Shown here one piece after another: positions 42,473 through 52,614 of a stretch of DNA of 64,000 bases (position 1 is its first letter; each line of letters opens with the position of its first letter). This DNA comes from Aurantiacibacter poecillastricola. Lineage in GTDB: Bacteria; Pseudomonadota; Alphaproteobacteria; Sphingomonadales; Sphingomonadaceae. The translations under genes were made by a program, and so were the position numbers. Location: contig NZ_JAVAMS010000001.1 of NCBI RefSeq assembly GCF_030730945.1, positions 434,001-498,000 on the forward strand. Reading direction: 5' to 3'. The notes under the pieces are model-generated. The model searched no databases, was not told the DNA's origin, and saw only the letters and a program-made list of their open reading frames with translations.

Positions 42473-42958
42473 ATGTCCTTCCCCGTCATCTTCGCCATCG
42501 CATGGGCCGTGATTCTCGGCATCGGCGGAGGCCTGCTGACGAAGATCGGCCCCTGGTATCGCAATCTCGACAAGCCCGGCTGGCAACCGCCCGACTGGCT
42601 GTTCGGACCGGCCTGGACGTTGATCCTGGGCCTTGCCGCATGGGCCTTCGTGCTGTGCTGGGACACAGCGGCCACGCAGGGCGAGGAGGGGCTGCTTATC
42701 GGCCTCTATCTCGCCAACGGCGTGTTGCACTTCGCCTGGTCGCCGCTCTTCTTCGCCATGAAACGGCCCGACTGGGCGCTGGTGGAAGTGCCTTTCCTGT
42801 GGCTTTCGGTACTGGCTCTCGTCGTGATGCTGCGCGAATGGTCCGGCCTCGCCAGCCTGCTCATCCTGCCCTATCTGCTATGGGTGGGATTTGCCGCCGT
42901 TCTCAACTGGAAGATCGTGCAGCTCAACCGCCCCTTCGGGCGAGCCTCGACCAGTTAG
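42473..42958 (+). CDS. TspO/MBR (translocator) family protein, copy 2
   Basis: A 161-residue paralogue of the product of 18718-19203, of identical length. It has five membrane helices and shares PWYRNLDKPGWQPPDW, LHFAWSPLFF, LPYLLWVGF and LNWKIVQLNRPFG with copy 1. It lies outside the pigment cluster, after the DUF3422 gene. Porphyrin binding or signalling is inferred from the family; which copy regulates photosynthesis is open. Confidence 0.9.
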   Translation: MSFPVIFAIAWAVILGIGGGLLTKIGPWYRNLDKPGWQPPDWLFGPAWTLILGLAAWAFVLCWDTAATQGEEGLLIGLYLANGVLHFAWSPLFFAMKRPDWALVEVPFLWLSVLALVVMLREWSGLASLLILPYLLWVGFAAVLNWKIVQLNRPFGRASTS

Positions 42959-42984
42959 GTAGCCACGGGTTCGGGAAGAAGGAC

Positions 42985-43058
42985 TGGAGCGGGTAGCGGG
43001 AATCGAACCCGCATAACCAGCTTGGAAGGCTGGGGCTTTACCACTAAGCTATACCCGC
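42985..43058 (-). tRNA. tRNA-Gly (anticodon TCC)
   Basis: On the minus strand a 74-base cloverleaf starts GCGGGTA and ends TACCCGCTCCA, with the CCA encoded. The anticodon arm CAGCC-TTCCAAG-CTGG gives anticodon TCC. The T arm contains GGTTCGATTCC. Confidence 0.95.
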
Positions 43059-43101
43059 CCGGCTCCGGTCCCCCGCGATTGCCACCGCTGCGGGGCTTTC
43101 G

Positions 43102-43761
43102 TCAAGCGTCTGTATCGCTCTCGCCCGAATTGCCGCTGTCTTCATCGTCGTCCGATGCCTCGGGCTTGGAAGGCGCGATGCTGATTTCCACCCGCCGATT
43201 GGCCCGCCGCCCGCTTTCATTGGGGGAGCCATCAGGCATGGCATTGGGCTGGATCGGGTTCTGCTCGCCGAACGCGATGACCTCGATACGCTCGTCGTCC
43301 ACGCCGCGCTCCACCAGCCATGCGGCGACCGCTTCCGCGCGGGCGCGCGAGGCGCGCATGTTCGCCTCATCGTTACCGCCCGAATCGGTATGGCCTCGCA
43401 GGATCACCGGCCAGTCTTCCTCTATCGCGTCCTCGTTCATCAGACCCGCAAGTCGCCGCTCCGCTGCCGCGCTGATATTGGAGCCTTCGGGAAACGGTAT
43501 GGTGATCGAGACCGGCTCGGTCTGCGGGGCGAGTTCCACCGGCTCGGCATCAGGTCCATCGCGGATGATCGATGCAACGGGCGACGCGGTATCGCTTGGC
43601 GTGGGCTCCGGATCGGTGATCGTCGGATCCGCCGGGATTTCTCCTGCAGGGGTATCCGCGTCTTCCTCCGAAGCATCGCGTCGCAATTCGCAGGCTGCAA
43701 GCGAGAAGCTGGCGAGAGTGACCAGGGTGATGGTGAAAGGGTTTCTCATGTCCATCCTCAT
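43102..43761 (-). CDS. OmpA-family outer-membrane lipoprotein
   Basis: A 219-residue protein. The signal peptide ends in SLAAC with Cys24, then an acidic, Pro-rich linker (about 30-85). The C-terminal OmpA-like peptidoglycan-binding domain has RGHTDSGGNDEANMRAS, RAEAVAAWLVERGV and RRANRRVEI. The acidic tail is Asp/Glu/Ser-rich. It overlaps the antiporter stop by four bases (ATGA), which is an unusual partner. Confidence 0.9.
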   Translation of the reverse strand: MRMDMRNPFTITLVTLASFSLAACELRRDASEEDADTPAGEIPADPTITDPEPTPSDTASPVASIIRDGPDAEPVELAPQTEPVSITIPFPEGSNISAAAERRLAGLMNEDAIEEDWPVILRGHTDSGGNDEANMRASRARAEAVAAWLVERGVDDERIEVIAFGEQNPIQPNAMPDGSPNESGRRANRRVEISIAPSKPEASDDDEDSGNSGESDTDA

Positions 43762-45611
43762 GCAGGTTGCGGTTTCGAGCCGCCCTTGCCCGAACGTTTC
43801 GCCGCCTTCTCTTCCGCCGATATGGTGCGGGGCGGCGCGTAGGAGATGATGGTATCGCCCGGTTGCGGCTCGGGCTCGGCCGCATGGGTGAAGAAGCGCA
43901 GGTCGCCTTCGGGCTTCACCAGCAGCAGCATGCTTGCAGCTTCGGGCAGCGTGTCGCGCGCATCATCGAGGTCGAACTTCTCCGACAGCTTCGTGCGGCG
44001 GAAGACCCAGCCTTCCATCTGCCGCTGCTGGACGTCGTCGACGCCGAAGCCGGAGTGGAAGAGCGAGCGACCGCGCAGGCTGGACGGGATGGCCCGGTGG
44101 TTGTCCTCCGGCTCTGCCTCGCCAAGCTGGTAGACCCGGTCGGTTCCGATCTCGGGCGCGAATTCCGAGCAGACGAGCGTATTGTATGCCTCGTTGTCGG
44201 TCGCCGCGATCAGCGCCTGGTAGGGAGTCATGTCGATATTGTGCTCGGTCGCCTCGTTCAGGATCTCGCCGTGATAGGTCGGCAAGCCGGCAGAGCGGGC
44301 GGGCTTCAGGCGCTGCCAGCTCGAATCGACGATCATCACGGGCGTATCCATCTCGTGCAACTGCTTGGCGAGGGCAACCGTCCACTGGGTGGAGCCGACG
44401 ATGATGATACCGGGACGCGTGGCGCCTTTCACCTTGAGCAGCTTCGCCACAAGGTCCACCGTGAAGCCGTGAGCGACGATGGTGGTCACCACCACAGCGA
44501 AGCTCAGGCCGATGAGGATCGTGCCGTCGGCATAGCCCAAGTCCTCGAGCCGTAGGGCGAACAGGCCGCAAATGGCCACCAGCACGATGCCACGCGGTGC
44601 GATCCAGGCGAGGAACAGGCGCTCGTTCCATGGAACGCTGGAGAACAGCAGGCTGATCAGCACCGTTGCCGGGCGAACCACGAACAGCAGTGCCAGCAGG
44701 AAGAGGCCGAACTGCCACTCGAATTGCCGCAATTGCTCGATGTCCAGGCTCGCCGAGAGCAGGATGAATATGCCCGAGACGAGGAGTACGGCGACGTTCT
44801 GCTTGAAGGGATGGATGCTTCGCAGCGACGAGACGTGCATGTTGGCAAGCGCGATACCCATCACCGTGACGGCGAGGAGGCCAGCTTCGTGCTCGATCTT
44901 GTTGCACAGCACGAAGACGCCCACGACGGCCACCAGGAGAACAGGGACCTTGAGGTATTCGGGTACGAAGCCGCGCGGGAAGCTCCAGGCGATCACCCAA
45001 GCTGCGGCAAAGCCGATCAGGCCGGAAATGCCTGCCGCGATCGCGATCTCGGGCACCACGTCATAGGCGGTACCGCCGGTTGCCGCGGTGCTGCGGAAAT
45101 ATTCATAGGCGATCACGGCGCACAGTGCGCCGAAGGGATCGTTTACGATGGCTTCCCATTTGAGCAGCGCCGCGGGCCGCTGCTGCACCGCGCTCTGCCG
45201 CAATAGCGGGATGACGACGGTGGGCCCCGTCACGACGAGGATGCCGGCGAACAGGATGGCCACCGGCCAGACGAGCCCCGCCACGTAGTAGCCAGCAAGC
45301 GACCCGAAGAACCATCCCAGGGGCACGCCGAATACGACGAGGCGCCACACGCCGCCGCCATATTTGCGGAATTCACGAAAATCGAGGCTGAGACCGCCTT
45401 CGAACAGGATCAGCGCCACGCCGATAGAGATCATCGGCTCCAGGAGTTCGCCGAATGCTTCTTCGGGATTCATGATGCCGAGCACGGGCCCAGCAAGGAA
45501 ACCCGCCGCCAACATGAGCACGATGGCAGGCCAACCGGTGCGCCAGGCGACCCATTGCGCTCCGATGCCGAGCACGCCGACGAGCGCGATAACGAGCGCC
45601 TGTTCTTCCAT
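43758..45611 (-). CDS. Cation/proton antiporter with C-terminal TrkA-N (RCK) domain
   Basis: A 617-residue protein. The N-terminal about 390 residues hold roughly 12-13 membrane helices with ILFEGGLSLDFREF and KWEAIVNDPFGAL (the family's Asp-containing transport motif). The C-terminal part has a Rossmann-like TrkA-N domain (IIIVGSTQWTVALAKQLHE) that usually senses nucleotides and gates the exchanger. The likely substrate is K+ or Na+ against H+. It is co-translated with the OmpA gene. Confidence 0.88.
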   Translation of the reverse strand: MEEQALVIALVGVLGIGAQWVAWRTGWPAIVLMLAAGFLAGPVLGIMNPEEAFGELLEPMISIGVALILFEGGLSLDFREFRKYGGGVWRLVVFGVPLGWFFGSLAGYYVAGLVWPVAILFAGILVVTGPTVVIPLLRQSAVQQRPAALLKWEAIVNDPFGALCAVIAYEYFRSTAATGGTAYDVVPEIAIAAGISGLIGFAAAWVIAWSFPRGFVPEYLKVPVLLVAVVGVFVLCNKIEHEAGLLAVTVMGIALANMHVSSLRSIHPFKQNVAVLLVSGIFILLSASLDIEQLRQFEWQFGLFLLALLFVVRPATVLISLLFSSVPWNERLFLAWIAPRGIVLVAICGLFALRLEDLGYADGTILIGLSFAVVVTTIVAHGFTVDLVAKLLKVKGATRPGIIIVGSTQWTVALAKQLHEMDTPVMIVDSSWQRLKPARSAGLPTYHGEILNEATEHNIDMTPYQALIAATDNEAYNTLVCSEFAPEIGTDRVYQLGEAEPEDNHRAIPSSLRGRSLFHSGFGVDDVQQRQMEGWVFRRTKLSEKFDLDDARDTLPEAASMLLLVKPEGDLRFFTHAAEPEPQPGDTIISYAPPRTISAEEKAAKRSGKGGSKPQPA

Positions 45612-45651
45612 TAGTCTCCCCGGCCTGTGATGAAATCCGTCCTGTCACAAC

Positions 45652-45669
45652 AATGCCCGACGGGGCATT
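45652..45669 (-). terminator. Terminator hairpin after apt
   Basis: AATGCCC (45652-45658) and GGGCATT (45663-45669) form a perfect 7-bp stem with a 4-base loop, in the gap between the apt stop and the antiporter start. On the minus strand a short T-rich GTTGT follows, so it can end the petABC-apt transcript. Confidence 0.6.
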
Positions 45670-45695
45670 CCTTTCCCGTAGCGGCGCGAGGCCGA

Positions 45696-46253
45696 TCAGT
45701 GACCGGCAAAGTGGATCAACGCCCTGGCCTCAATTCCGGCCTCGGAAAGGGCCTTTCCGCCGCCAAGTTCGGGAAGGTCGATCACGAACAGCGCGGTCGT
45801 CACTTCGCATCCTGCACGGCGCAGGAGGCGGGCCGCAGCGAGCGCGGTGCCGCCCGTGGCGAGGAGGTCGTCCACCACCAGCACACGCTCGCCCTGGGCG
45901 ACGATGCTGGGATCGAGCTCTACCCGCGCTTCACCATATTCGAGGGCGTAGTCCTCCTCCAGGCATTCGACCGGCAGCTTGCCGGCTTTGCGGATGGGGA
46001 TGAAGCCAGTGCCGAGGCGAAGCGCCAGCGCCGTGCCATAGATGAAGCCGCGCGCCTCGATGCCTGCGACCTTGTCGACTGCGAGGTCGGCGGCAAGTTC
46101 GGCCAGCAAGTCGACCGATGCCGCCAGCCCCTCGCTATCGGCGAGCAACGTGGTGATGTCGCGAAACTGTATGCCCGAGGACGGGAAATCCGGGACCGTG
46201 CGGACGAGCTGCTTCAGCTCATCGCGCGACAGTCCCGGTTTCGCGTTCGGCAA
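45696..46253 (-). CDS. apt: Adenine phosphoribosyltransferase
   Basis: A cytosolic enzyme of about 185 residues making AMP from adenine and PRPP. The PRPP-binding motif VLVVDDLLATGGTA and FPSSGIQFRDIT are clear. No ATG fits; the TTG at 46253, 7 bases after the cytochrome c1 stop with AAGGA upstream, is the best start. A longer frame runs into petC and is not supported. It is placed as the last gene of the bc1 operon. Confidence 0.92.
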   Translation of the reverse strand: MPNAKPGLSRDELKQLVRTVPDFPSSGIQFRDITTLLADSEGLAASVDLLAELAADLAVDKVAGIEARGFIYGTALALRLGTGFIPIRKAGKLPVECLEEDYALEYGEARVELDPSIVAQGERVLVVDDLLATGGTALAAARLLRRAGCEVTTALFVIDLPELGGGKALSEAGIEARALIHFAGH

Positions 46254-46260
46254 CGCCGGT

Positions 46261-47118
46261 TCAGTCCTTGCGGCGCTTCGGCTTGGCGTCGGACCAGATC
46301 TGCTTCTTGGCGAACCAGGCAAGGATCGTGGCGAAGAGCAGGAAACCGAGCACCGGCCAGCCGGTCTGCTTGCGCTTGATCAGCGTGGGCTCTGCCGTCC
46401 AGGTCAGGAAGGCGGCCACGTCGGCGGACATCTGCTGGATGGTCGCCTCGGTGCCGTCGGCGTAAGTGACCTGCCCGTCCACGGAGATCGGAGGAGCCAT
46501 GCCGATGACCAGCGATTCGAAGTAGGGGTTGTAGTAACCGCCTACGGGCACTTCGAACTCCGGGAACTCCTCAGTCAGCTCGGCGGGGACCGGCTCGTAT
46601 CCCGAGATCAGCGAGTAGACGTAGTTGCTGCCGTCGTGACGGGCCTTGGTGATCAGCGAGAGATCGGGCGGGATCTTGCCGCCGTTGGCCGCCGCCGCCG
46701 CCACGTCATTGGCGAAGGGCGAGGGGAAGTAGTCGGTCGGCTCGGCGGCGCGCATGGTCGTCTCGCCGGTGTCGGGATTGATGCCCGGCACCTGCCACGT
46801 TGCCGCTTCGGCCTTCACCTGCTCTTCGGAATAGCCGAGCTGGGCGAGGTTGCGGAAAGCCACGTAGTTCAACGAGTGACAGGCCGCGCACACTTCCTTG
46901 TAGACCTGGTAGCCGCGCTGCAGTTGCGAGACGTTCCAGGTGCCGAAGGGACCGTCGAAGGCGAAGCCGCCATCGGGGCTGTGGGCTGCTTCGTGGAAGG
47001 CGTGTTCGGGCGTTTCGGCCACGTCCTCGGTCGCCCAGGTGTAGGCGCCGGTAACGAAGGCCAGCAGCACCACGAAGGTGAAGCCGAGGCCGATCAGGAT
47101 ACCAACAAGGCGGATCAT
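46261..47118 (-). CDS. petC: Cytochrome c1 of the bc1 complex
   Basis: A 285-residue membrane-anchored haem protein. An N-terminal hydrophobic segment (about 5-24) is the export signal, CAACH at 77-81 binds haem c, and GMAPP contains the probable Met ligand. A C-terminal helix (about 253-272) anchors it. It accepts electrons from the Rieske protein and reduces soluble or tethered cytochromes. Confidence 0.95.
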   Translation of the reverse strand: MIRLVGILIGLGFTFVVLLAFVTGAYTWATEDVAETPEHAFHEAAHSPDGGFAFDGPFGTWNVSQLQRGYQVYKEVCAACHSLNYVAFRNLAQLGYSEEQVKAEAATWQVPGINPDTGETTMRAAEPTDYFPSPFANDVAAAAANGGKIPPDLSLITKARHDGSNYVYSLISGYEPVPAELTEEFPEFEVPVGGYYNPYFESLVIGMAPPISVDGQVTYADGTEATIQQMSADVAAFLTWTAEPTLIKRKQTGWPVLGFLLFATILAWFAKKQIWSDAKPKRRKD

Positions 47119-47149
47119 CTTTTTCGTCTTTCCCTTGAAACTCGGCTTG

Positions 47150-48445
47150 TCAGGTGGCCACCGGCTCGGCGTTTTCGCCCAGCACGGCCTTCTTGTCGGA
47201 TCCCAGCACCGCCTCGGTAATCGAGAAGGGCAGCGGGTCGGGCCGCTCGATCGAGGAAATGATCGGCAGGATCACCAGGAAGTGCAGGAAGTAGTACGCC
47301 GTCGCGATCTGCGAGATCATCACATAGGGCTCTTCCGCCGGGGCACCGCCGCAGAAGAACAGCACCGCCATGACCGGGATCAGGCCGAACCAGAAGAACT
47401 TGCGGAACAGCGGGCGATAGTGGCCGCTGCGCACCGGACCCTTGTCGAGCCAAGGCAGGAAGAACCACACGAGGATCGCGCTGAACATGGCGAGCACGCC
47501 CCACAGCTTGGCCGGGAGGATGAAGTCGTAGGTGAAGGCGCGCAGGATCGCGTAGAACGGGTAGAAATACCATTCGGGCACGATGTGCGCGGGCGTCGAA
47601 AGCGGGTTCGCCTCGATATAGTTGTCAGGGTGACCCAGCTGGTTCGGCAGGAAGAACACGAAGGTCATGAAGACCAGCAGCGCAACACCAAGGCCGAAGC
47701 CGTCCTTCGCCGTGTAGTACGGGTGGAAGGGCAGCGTGTCGCTCTCGCTCTTCACCTCGACACCCGACGGGTTGGAGGAGCCGGGAATGTGCAGTGCCCA
47801 GATGTGCAGGATCACGCAGCCGGCGATCACGAAGGGCAGCAGGAAGTGCAGCGAGAAGAAGCGGTTGAGGGCGGCGTTATCCGGTGCGAAACCGCCGAGG
47901 ATCCAGACCTGCAGCGGCTCGCCCACCAGCGGGATGGCGCTGAACAGGCCGGTGATCACCTGCGCACCCCAGAAGCTCATCTGGCCCCAGGGAAGCACGT
48001 AGCCCATGAAGGCCGTGGCCATCATCAGCAAGAAGATCACGACGCCGATGAGCCAGATCATCTCGCGTGGCGGCTTGTAAGAGGCGTAGAACAGGCCGCG
48101 GAAGATGTGGATGTAGATCACCACGAAGAAGAAGCTGGCGCCGTTGGCGTGCGCATAGCGCATCAGCCAGCCCCAGTTGATGTCGCGCATGATGTGCTCG
48201 ACCGAGGCGAAGGCGACCTGCGTGTTGGCGGCATAATGCATCGCCAGCACGACGCCGGTGACGATCTGCAGCACCAGGAAGAACCCGGCCAGCACGCCGA
48301 AATTCCAGAAGTAGGAGAGATTGCGCGGCACGGGATAGCCGGCACCCACGGCATTATAAACGAGGCGCGGCAGCGGCAGTTTCTCGTCGAGAAACTTCAT
48401 CAGTCCGTTCTGCGGGGTGTATTCCTTGGCCCAGGGAAAGCTCAT
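47150..48445 (-). CDS. petB: Cytochrome b of the bc1 complex
   Basis: A 431-residue integral protein with eight membrane helices. The b-haem histidines lie in the helix after NVYFNFGVL-like [16 protein letters not shown] and in the bundle around [12 protein letters not shown]. The quinol-site motif [13 protein letters not shown] is present. It oxidises ubiquinol and reduces quinone across the membrane. Order petA-petB-petC is the usual one for Alphaproteobacteria. Confidence 0.96.
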   Translation of the reverse strand: MSFPWAKEYTPQNGLMKFLDEKLPLPRLVYNAVGAGYPVPRNLSYFWNFGVLAGFFLVLQIVTGVVLAMHYAANTQVAFASVEHIMRDINWGWLMRYAHANGASFFFVVIYIHIFRGLFYASYKPPREMIWLIGVVIFLLMMATAFMGYVLPWGQMSFWGAQVITGLFSAIPLVGEPLQVWILGGFAPDNAALNRFFSLHFLLPFVIAGCVILHIWALHIPGSSNPSGVEVKSESDTLPFHPYYTAKDGFGLGVALLVFMTFVFFLPNQLGHPDNYIEANPLSTPAHIVPEWYFYPFYAILRAFTYDFILPAKLWGVLAMFSAILVWFFLPWLDKGPVRSGHYRPLFRKFFWFGLIPVMAVLFFCGGAPAEEPYVMISQIATAYYFLHFLVILPIISSIERPDPLPFSITEAVLGSDKKAVLGENAEPVAT

Positions 48446-48462
48446 GGTCAGTCTCTCTAGCT

Positions 48463-49047
48463 TCAGCCGATCACGATGGTCGTGTCGGACGTGAACTCGT
48501 ATTCGGGCACCACCAGGTTGGAGGGCGCGGGTCCCTTGCGGATGCGCGCGGCGGTGTCATAGTGCGAACCGTGGCAGGGGCAGAAATAGCCGCCGAACTC
48601 GCCCTTGTTCTCACCCGCGGCAGCGCCCAGCGGGACGCAACCGAGATGGGTGCAGACCCCCATCACCACCAATACGTCCAGGTGGCCGGGCTGCGTGCGC
48701 TCGTCCAGCGTCTGAGGATCGCGCAGCGAACCGATGGGAACGGCTTGCGCTTCTTCGATCTCGGCCTGGGTCAGGCGACGCACGAATACGGGCTGCTTGC
48801 GGAATACGGCCTTGATGGACTGGCCAACTTCCAGCGAGGACAGGTCGAGCTCCGTCGTGCTTTCGGCCAGCACGTCGGCCGAGGGAGCCATCTGGCTGAT
48901 CAGCGGGATCAGGGTGACGAGACCGCCCACGCCAGCCGCCGAGACGGCAGCGATGTTGATGAAATCGCGGCGGCGGACGCCGTCTTCGCTCTCGACACCA
49001 TCAGAAACCTGCGGAGTCGCTTCAGCATTACCGGTGGTGGATGCCAT
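48463..49047 (-). CDS. petA: Rieske iron-sulfur protein of the bc1 complex
   Basis: A 194-residue protein. A twin-arginine signal anchor ([16 protein letters not shown], about 24-39) keeps it in the membrane. The [2Fe-2S] ligand motifs CTHLGC and CPCHGS lie in the C-terminal half. The ATG at 49047, preceded by AAGGCAAGG, is chosen over a longer frame starting at 49179. It is the first gene of petABC-apt. Confidence 0.95.
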   Translation of the reverse strand: MASTTGNAEATPQVSDGVESEDGVRRRDFINIAAVSAAGVGGLVTLIPLISQMAPSADVLAESTTELDLSSLEVGQSIKAVFRKQPVFVRRLTQAEIEEAQAVPIGSLRDPQTLDERTQPGHLDVLVVMGVCTHLGCVPLGAAAGENKGEFGGYFCPCHGSHYDTAARIRKGPAPSNLVVPEYEFTSDTTIVIG

Positions 49048-49230
49048 ACCCTTGCCTTGCCTGCCGTCATCGGAGCGTGACCCCGGATGACAAAGAGATT
49101 CGTTCAGAAAGCCGCACGACGAACCGTTTCCGGGTCGCGACTTGGCGCGGCTGATAGACGAGCAAACCCGTGCTGCCAACCCGCCTTTTGGCCCTAATGT
49201 TACAGGGTCGCTTCGGCAATTGAGGGCAAA

Positions 49231-49914
49231 TCAGGCCGAAAGGGCTATCAGCGAAACCTGTCTTCCGGTGGTCGGTTCCCCGCGATGGGTTGCACGGCGG
49301 TAGGAGTGGAAGCGGCGGGAAGCGGAGTAGGTGTCGGTCTCGAGCGCGCAGATCGAGTCGATCCCGGCACTCGCCAGGCGCGCGGCAACCATGCCCTCGA
49401 GGTCGAAATGCCACTTGCCCGGCCCCGTAGGTTCGAAGAAGCGATGATCCCCTGGGGCGAAGTTGGCACGCATGTCGGCACCGACTTCGTAATTTTCCTG
49501 CGCGATGCATGGGCCGATGGCCGCCGCGATCCGCGCCCGCTGCGCGCCGAGCTGCTCCATCTCCACGATGGCAGCCTCCACGACGCCCGACTGCGCACCG
49601 CGCCAGCCGGCATGGGCAGCCCCTATCACCCCGGCTTCGTGGTCTGCAAAGAGGATGGGTGCGCAGTCGGCGGTGACGATGGCTAAGGCGAGGCCCGGCG
49701 TGCGGGTCGCCATCGCGTCTGCTTCGGGGCGCTCCTCGTGTGCGTATGGAGAGGACACGGCAATGGCCCGGGCGGAATGGACCTGCTGCACGAACACCGG
49801 ATCTGTGCGGGGCACCGCCAGCGATAGCGCATGGGCATCGCTCTGGCTGCCATCGAGGAAGCCATGCGGCAAGGCGATATTGTCCGCGCGGATGACCTTG
49901 CCGGGACTAACCAA
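49231..49914 (-). CDS. pgeF: Peptidoglycan editing factor / purine nucleoside phosphorylase-like (laccase domain)
   Basis: A 227-residue YfiH/DUF152 protein. The metal ligand pattern is present: TADCAPIL, HAGWRG and IGPCI. Members were called laccases; known activities include removal of misplaced residues from peptidoglycan precursors and purine nucleoside phosphorolysis. It starts 8 bases inside the pepN stop region on the same strand, so it is co-expressed. Confidence 0.88.
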   Translation of the reverse strand: MVSPGKVIRADNIALPHGFLDGSQSDAHALSLAVPRTDPVFVQQVHSARAIAVSSPYAHEERPEADAMATRTPGLALAIVTADCAPILFADHEAGVIGAAHAGWRGAQSGVVEAAIVEMEQLGAQRARIAAAIGPCIAQENYEVGADMRANFAPGDHRFFEPTGPGKWHFDLEGMVAARLASAGIDSICALETDTYSASRRFHSYRRATHRGEPTTGRQVSLIALSA

Positions 49915-52561
49915 GGCTGCGGCTGACCTGTTCGTATGTATCGCGCGACAGCTTGGGCGCTGCCGCGATCCGCTCGAGCTCGGCCTTCATCTTCGCCGAT
50001 CTCTTGGGTTCGTAGCGTCGCCAGCGGCCCAGTTGCGGCACGAAACGCGCGGCTGTCTGCGGATTGATCGGGTCGAGCGCCAGGATCAGGTCGGCGATCA
50101 TGCGATAGCCCTCGCCGCTTGCCGCGTGGAAGGCGTGCGGATTGTAGGCGAAGGCCATGTAGAGCGAGCGCACGCGATTGGGATTGCGGAGGGTGAAGTC
50201 CTCGTGTGTGGCCAGCGCCTTCACATGCTCGAGCGCCTCGGGATGGGCGGAGCCCGCCTGGATCGCAAACCACTTGTCCACCACCAGGGCATTGCCACGG
50301 TAGCGATTATAGAAGTCGAGCAGGGCATTGGTGCGCTTGATCCCGGACAAGCCGGCAAGCGCCATCAGCGCGCCCTGCCGATCGGTCATGTTGTCGGCGC
50401 CTTCATATTGCGACCAGGCGAGTTCCCGGCCCAGGTCGGGGTTGCCCGCGGCAAGGAACAGGAGCGCCTGCGTTTTCACCTTCCGTGCGCCTCGCGCCTC
50501 GGGAGAGAGGCTGTAGGGAACCGATGTGGCGCGCTCGTGCAGGGACGCGAACTCGCTTTCCAGGATCGAACCCAGTGCCTGTCGCAAGGCCTCGCGCTCC
50601 TCGTGAATCTGCCCGGGATCGGCGATGAGCATGGTTTCGGCGAGATAGGTCTCACTTGGCAGGACCAGCATTTCGCCGCGCATCAGATCGTCGAGCGCAT
50701 CGTCTTCCAGCACTGCCTTTACCGCGCCGGCAATAGAGTTTCGCGCCGCATCCCTCGCCGCGTCGTCCAGCGCACCGTCGACCGCGTGTTTCAGGTGAGT
50801 GACCATCAGGTCCTGCAGCGCTTCGTAGCGGGCGAAGGGATCGTCGTCGTGGCGGGCGAGGAAGACGAGGTCGTCGGCCACTATCTCGCGCTCGATCGTG
50901 ACCGGGGCGGAAAAGCCGCGATTGATGGAAAGGACCGGCGGGGCGTCGAAGCCATCGAAGGAGAAGCTCTTCTCGGTCTCATCTAGGATCACTAGCTGTT
51001 CGCCATTGCTTGCGCCCGTCCGACGGTCGAACAGGGCCAGCTTGAGCGGGATCGGCATGGGCTGTTTTTCGGGTTGGCCGGGCGTTGGAGGCACGTCCTG
51101 CCGCAAGGTGAGTTTCGTCGTTGCGCCCGAATGTTGCAAGGCCGCGCTTACTCGCGGCGTGCCGGCCTGCGAATACCACAGGCGGAAATGCGAAAGGTCG
51201 AGCCCCGCGCCGTCCTCGATGGCCTTGATGAAATCTTCGCAGGTTGCCGCTTCGCCGTCGTGGCGCTCGAAATAGAGGTCGGTGCCTTTGCGGAAACGCT
51301 CCTCGCCCGCCATCGTGCGCATCATGCGGATGACCTCGGCACCCTTGTTGTAGACCGTGGCAGTGTAGAAATTGCTAATCTCGCGGTAGCTGTCCGGCCG
51401 GATCGGATGCGCCAGCGGGCCGCTATCCTCGGGGAATTGTGCCCCGCGCAGCACGCGCACGTCCTCGATCCGCTTGACTGGCGCTGAGCCCATGTCCTGG
51501 CTGAACAACTGGTCGCGCAGCACGGTGAAGCCTTCCTTCAGTGAGAGCTGGAACCAGTCGCGGCAAGTGATGCGATTGCCCGACCAGTTGTGGAAATATT
51601 CGTGCGCGATGACGCCTTCCACACCGTCGAAATCGCCGTCTGTCGCGGTATCCTCGTCGGCCAGCACGTATTTCGTGTTGAAGACGTTGAGGCCCTTGTT
51701 CTCCATCGCCCCCATGTTGAAATCGGAAACGGCGACGATGTTGAACAGGTCGAGATCGTATTCGCGCCCGAAGGTCTCCTCGTCCCACTTCATGCTTTTC
51801 TTGAGCGATTCCATCGCATGGCCGGTGCGCGCAAGGTCGCCCTCGCGCACGTAAATGTTGAGCGTGACCTCGCGCCCCGACATAGTGGTGAAACTGTCGG
51901 TGTTCGCCACGAGCTGGCCGGCGACCAGCGCGAATAGGTAGCTCGGCTTTGGCCATGGATCGTGCCATTCGGCCCAGTGAGTGCCGTCGTCGTTCTCCCC
52001 GCTGGCCTCGAGATTGCCGTTGGAGAGCAGCACCGGCAACGCCTCGCGGTCTCCGCGCATCTTCACGGTATAGACCGACAGTACGTCCGGCCTGTCGGGG
52101 AAGAAGGTGATCCGCCTGAACCCCTCGGCCTCGCACTGCGTGCAGAGCATCCCCTCCGAGGCGTAAAGACCCATCAGCTGCGTATTGGCCGAGGGATCGA
52201 GTTCGGTGGCGATGGTTATCTCATGCGCCTCCCCCGGCAGCGTCAGGAGCAGGTCGCCGCCGTCCATCGTCCAGCTGTTGGAGGGATTGCCGTCCACCTT
52301 GACCGACAGCGGCTCCAGCCCGTCGCCGTTCAGGCGGATCGTGGGCGAGGCTTCGGCCTTGCCGTTGCGCGCCACGGTCAGCGTAGCAACCACGCGCGTC
52401 GCCTCAAGGCCGAGATCGAAATCGAGGCTGACCTTGGGCACCAGCCAGGGGAAGGGCCGGTAATCCTCGCGCCGGATGACCGGCGGATCGTGCGGGGTGG
52501 GTGCGGCATCGGCGAGTTCGGGATTGCCGTCTGGCGTGGAGGGCGTGCGAGCGATATCCAT
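49907..52561 (-). CDS. pepN: Aminopeptidase N (M1 zinc metallopeptidase)
   Basis: An 884-residue cytosolic peptidase that removes N-terminal residues from peptides. The substrate-binding GAMEN and the zinc motif HEYFHNW with a downstream Glu mark the M1 family; the C-terminal helical domain is complete. The start fits family length. It is divergent from the epimerase-like gene. Confidence 0.95.
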   Translation of the reverse strand: MDIARTPSTPDGNPELADAAPTPHDPPVIRREDYRPFPWLVPKVSLDFDLGLEATRVVATLTVARNGKAEASPTIRLNGDGLEPLSVKVDGNPSNSWTMDGGDLLLTLPGEAHEITIATELDPSANTQLMGLYASEGMLCTQCEAEGFRRITFFPDRPDVLSVYTVKMRGDREALPVLLSNGNLEASGENDDGTHWAEWHDPWPKPSYLFALVAGQLVANTDSFTTMSGREVTLNIYVREGDLARTGHAMESLKKSMKWDEETFGREYDLDLFNIVAVSDFNMGAMENKGLNVFNTKYVLADEDTATDGDFDGVEGVIAHEYFHNWSGNRITCRDWFQLSLKEGFTVLRDQLFSQDMGSAPVKRIEDVRVLRGAQFPEDSGPLAHPIRPDSYREISNFYTATVYNKGAEVIRMMRTMAGEERFRKGTDLYFERHDGEAATCEDFIKAIEDGAGLDLSHFRLWYSQAGTPRVSAALQHSGATTKLTLRQDVPPTPGQPEKQPMPIPLKLALFDRRTGASNGEQLVILDETEKSFSFDGFDAPPVLSINRGFSAPVTIEREIVADDLVFLARHDDDPFARYEALQDLMVTHLKHAVDGALDDAARDAARNSIAGAVKAVLEDDALDDLMRGEMLVLPSETYLAETMLIADPGQIHEEREALRQALGSILESEFASLHERATSVPYSLSPEARGARKVKTQALLFLAAGNPDLGRELAWSQYEGADNMTDRQGALMALAGLSGIKRTNALLDFYNRYRGNALVVDKWFAIQAGSAHPEALEHVKALATHEDFTLRNPNRVRSLYMAFAYNPHAFHAASGEGYRMIADLILALDPINPQTAARFVPQLGRWRRYEPKRSAKMKAELERIAAAPKLSRDTYEQVSRSLG

Positions 52562-52614
52562 GGTGCTGGCGTAAAATCCTTCCTTTGGCGCGTCGAGTGG
52601 GTAGAACGCATGAA

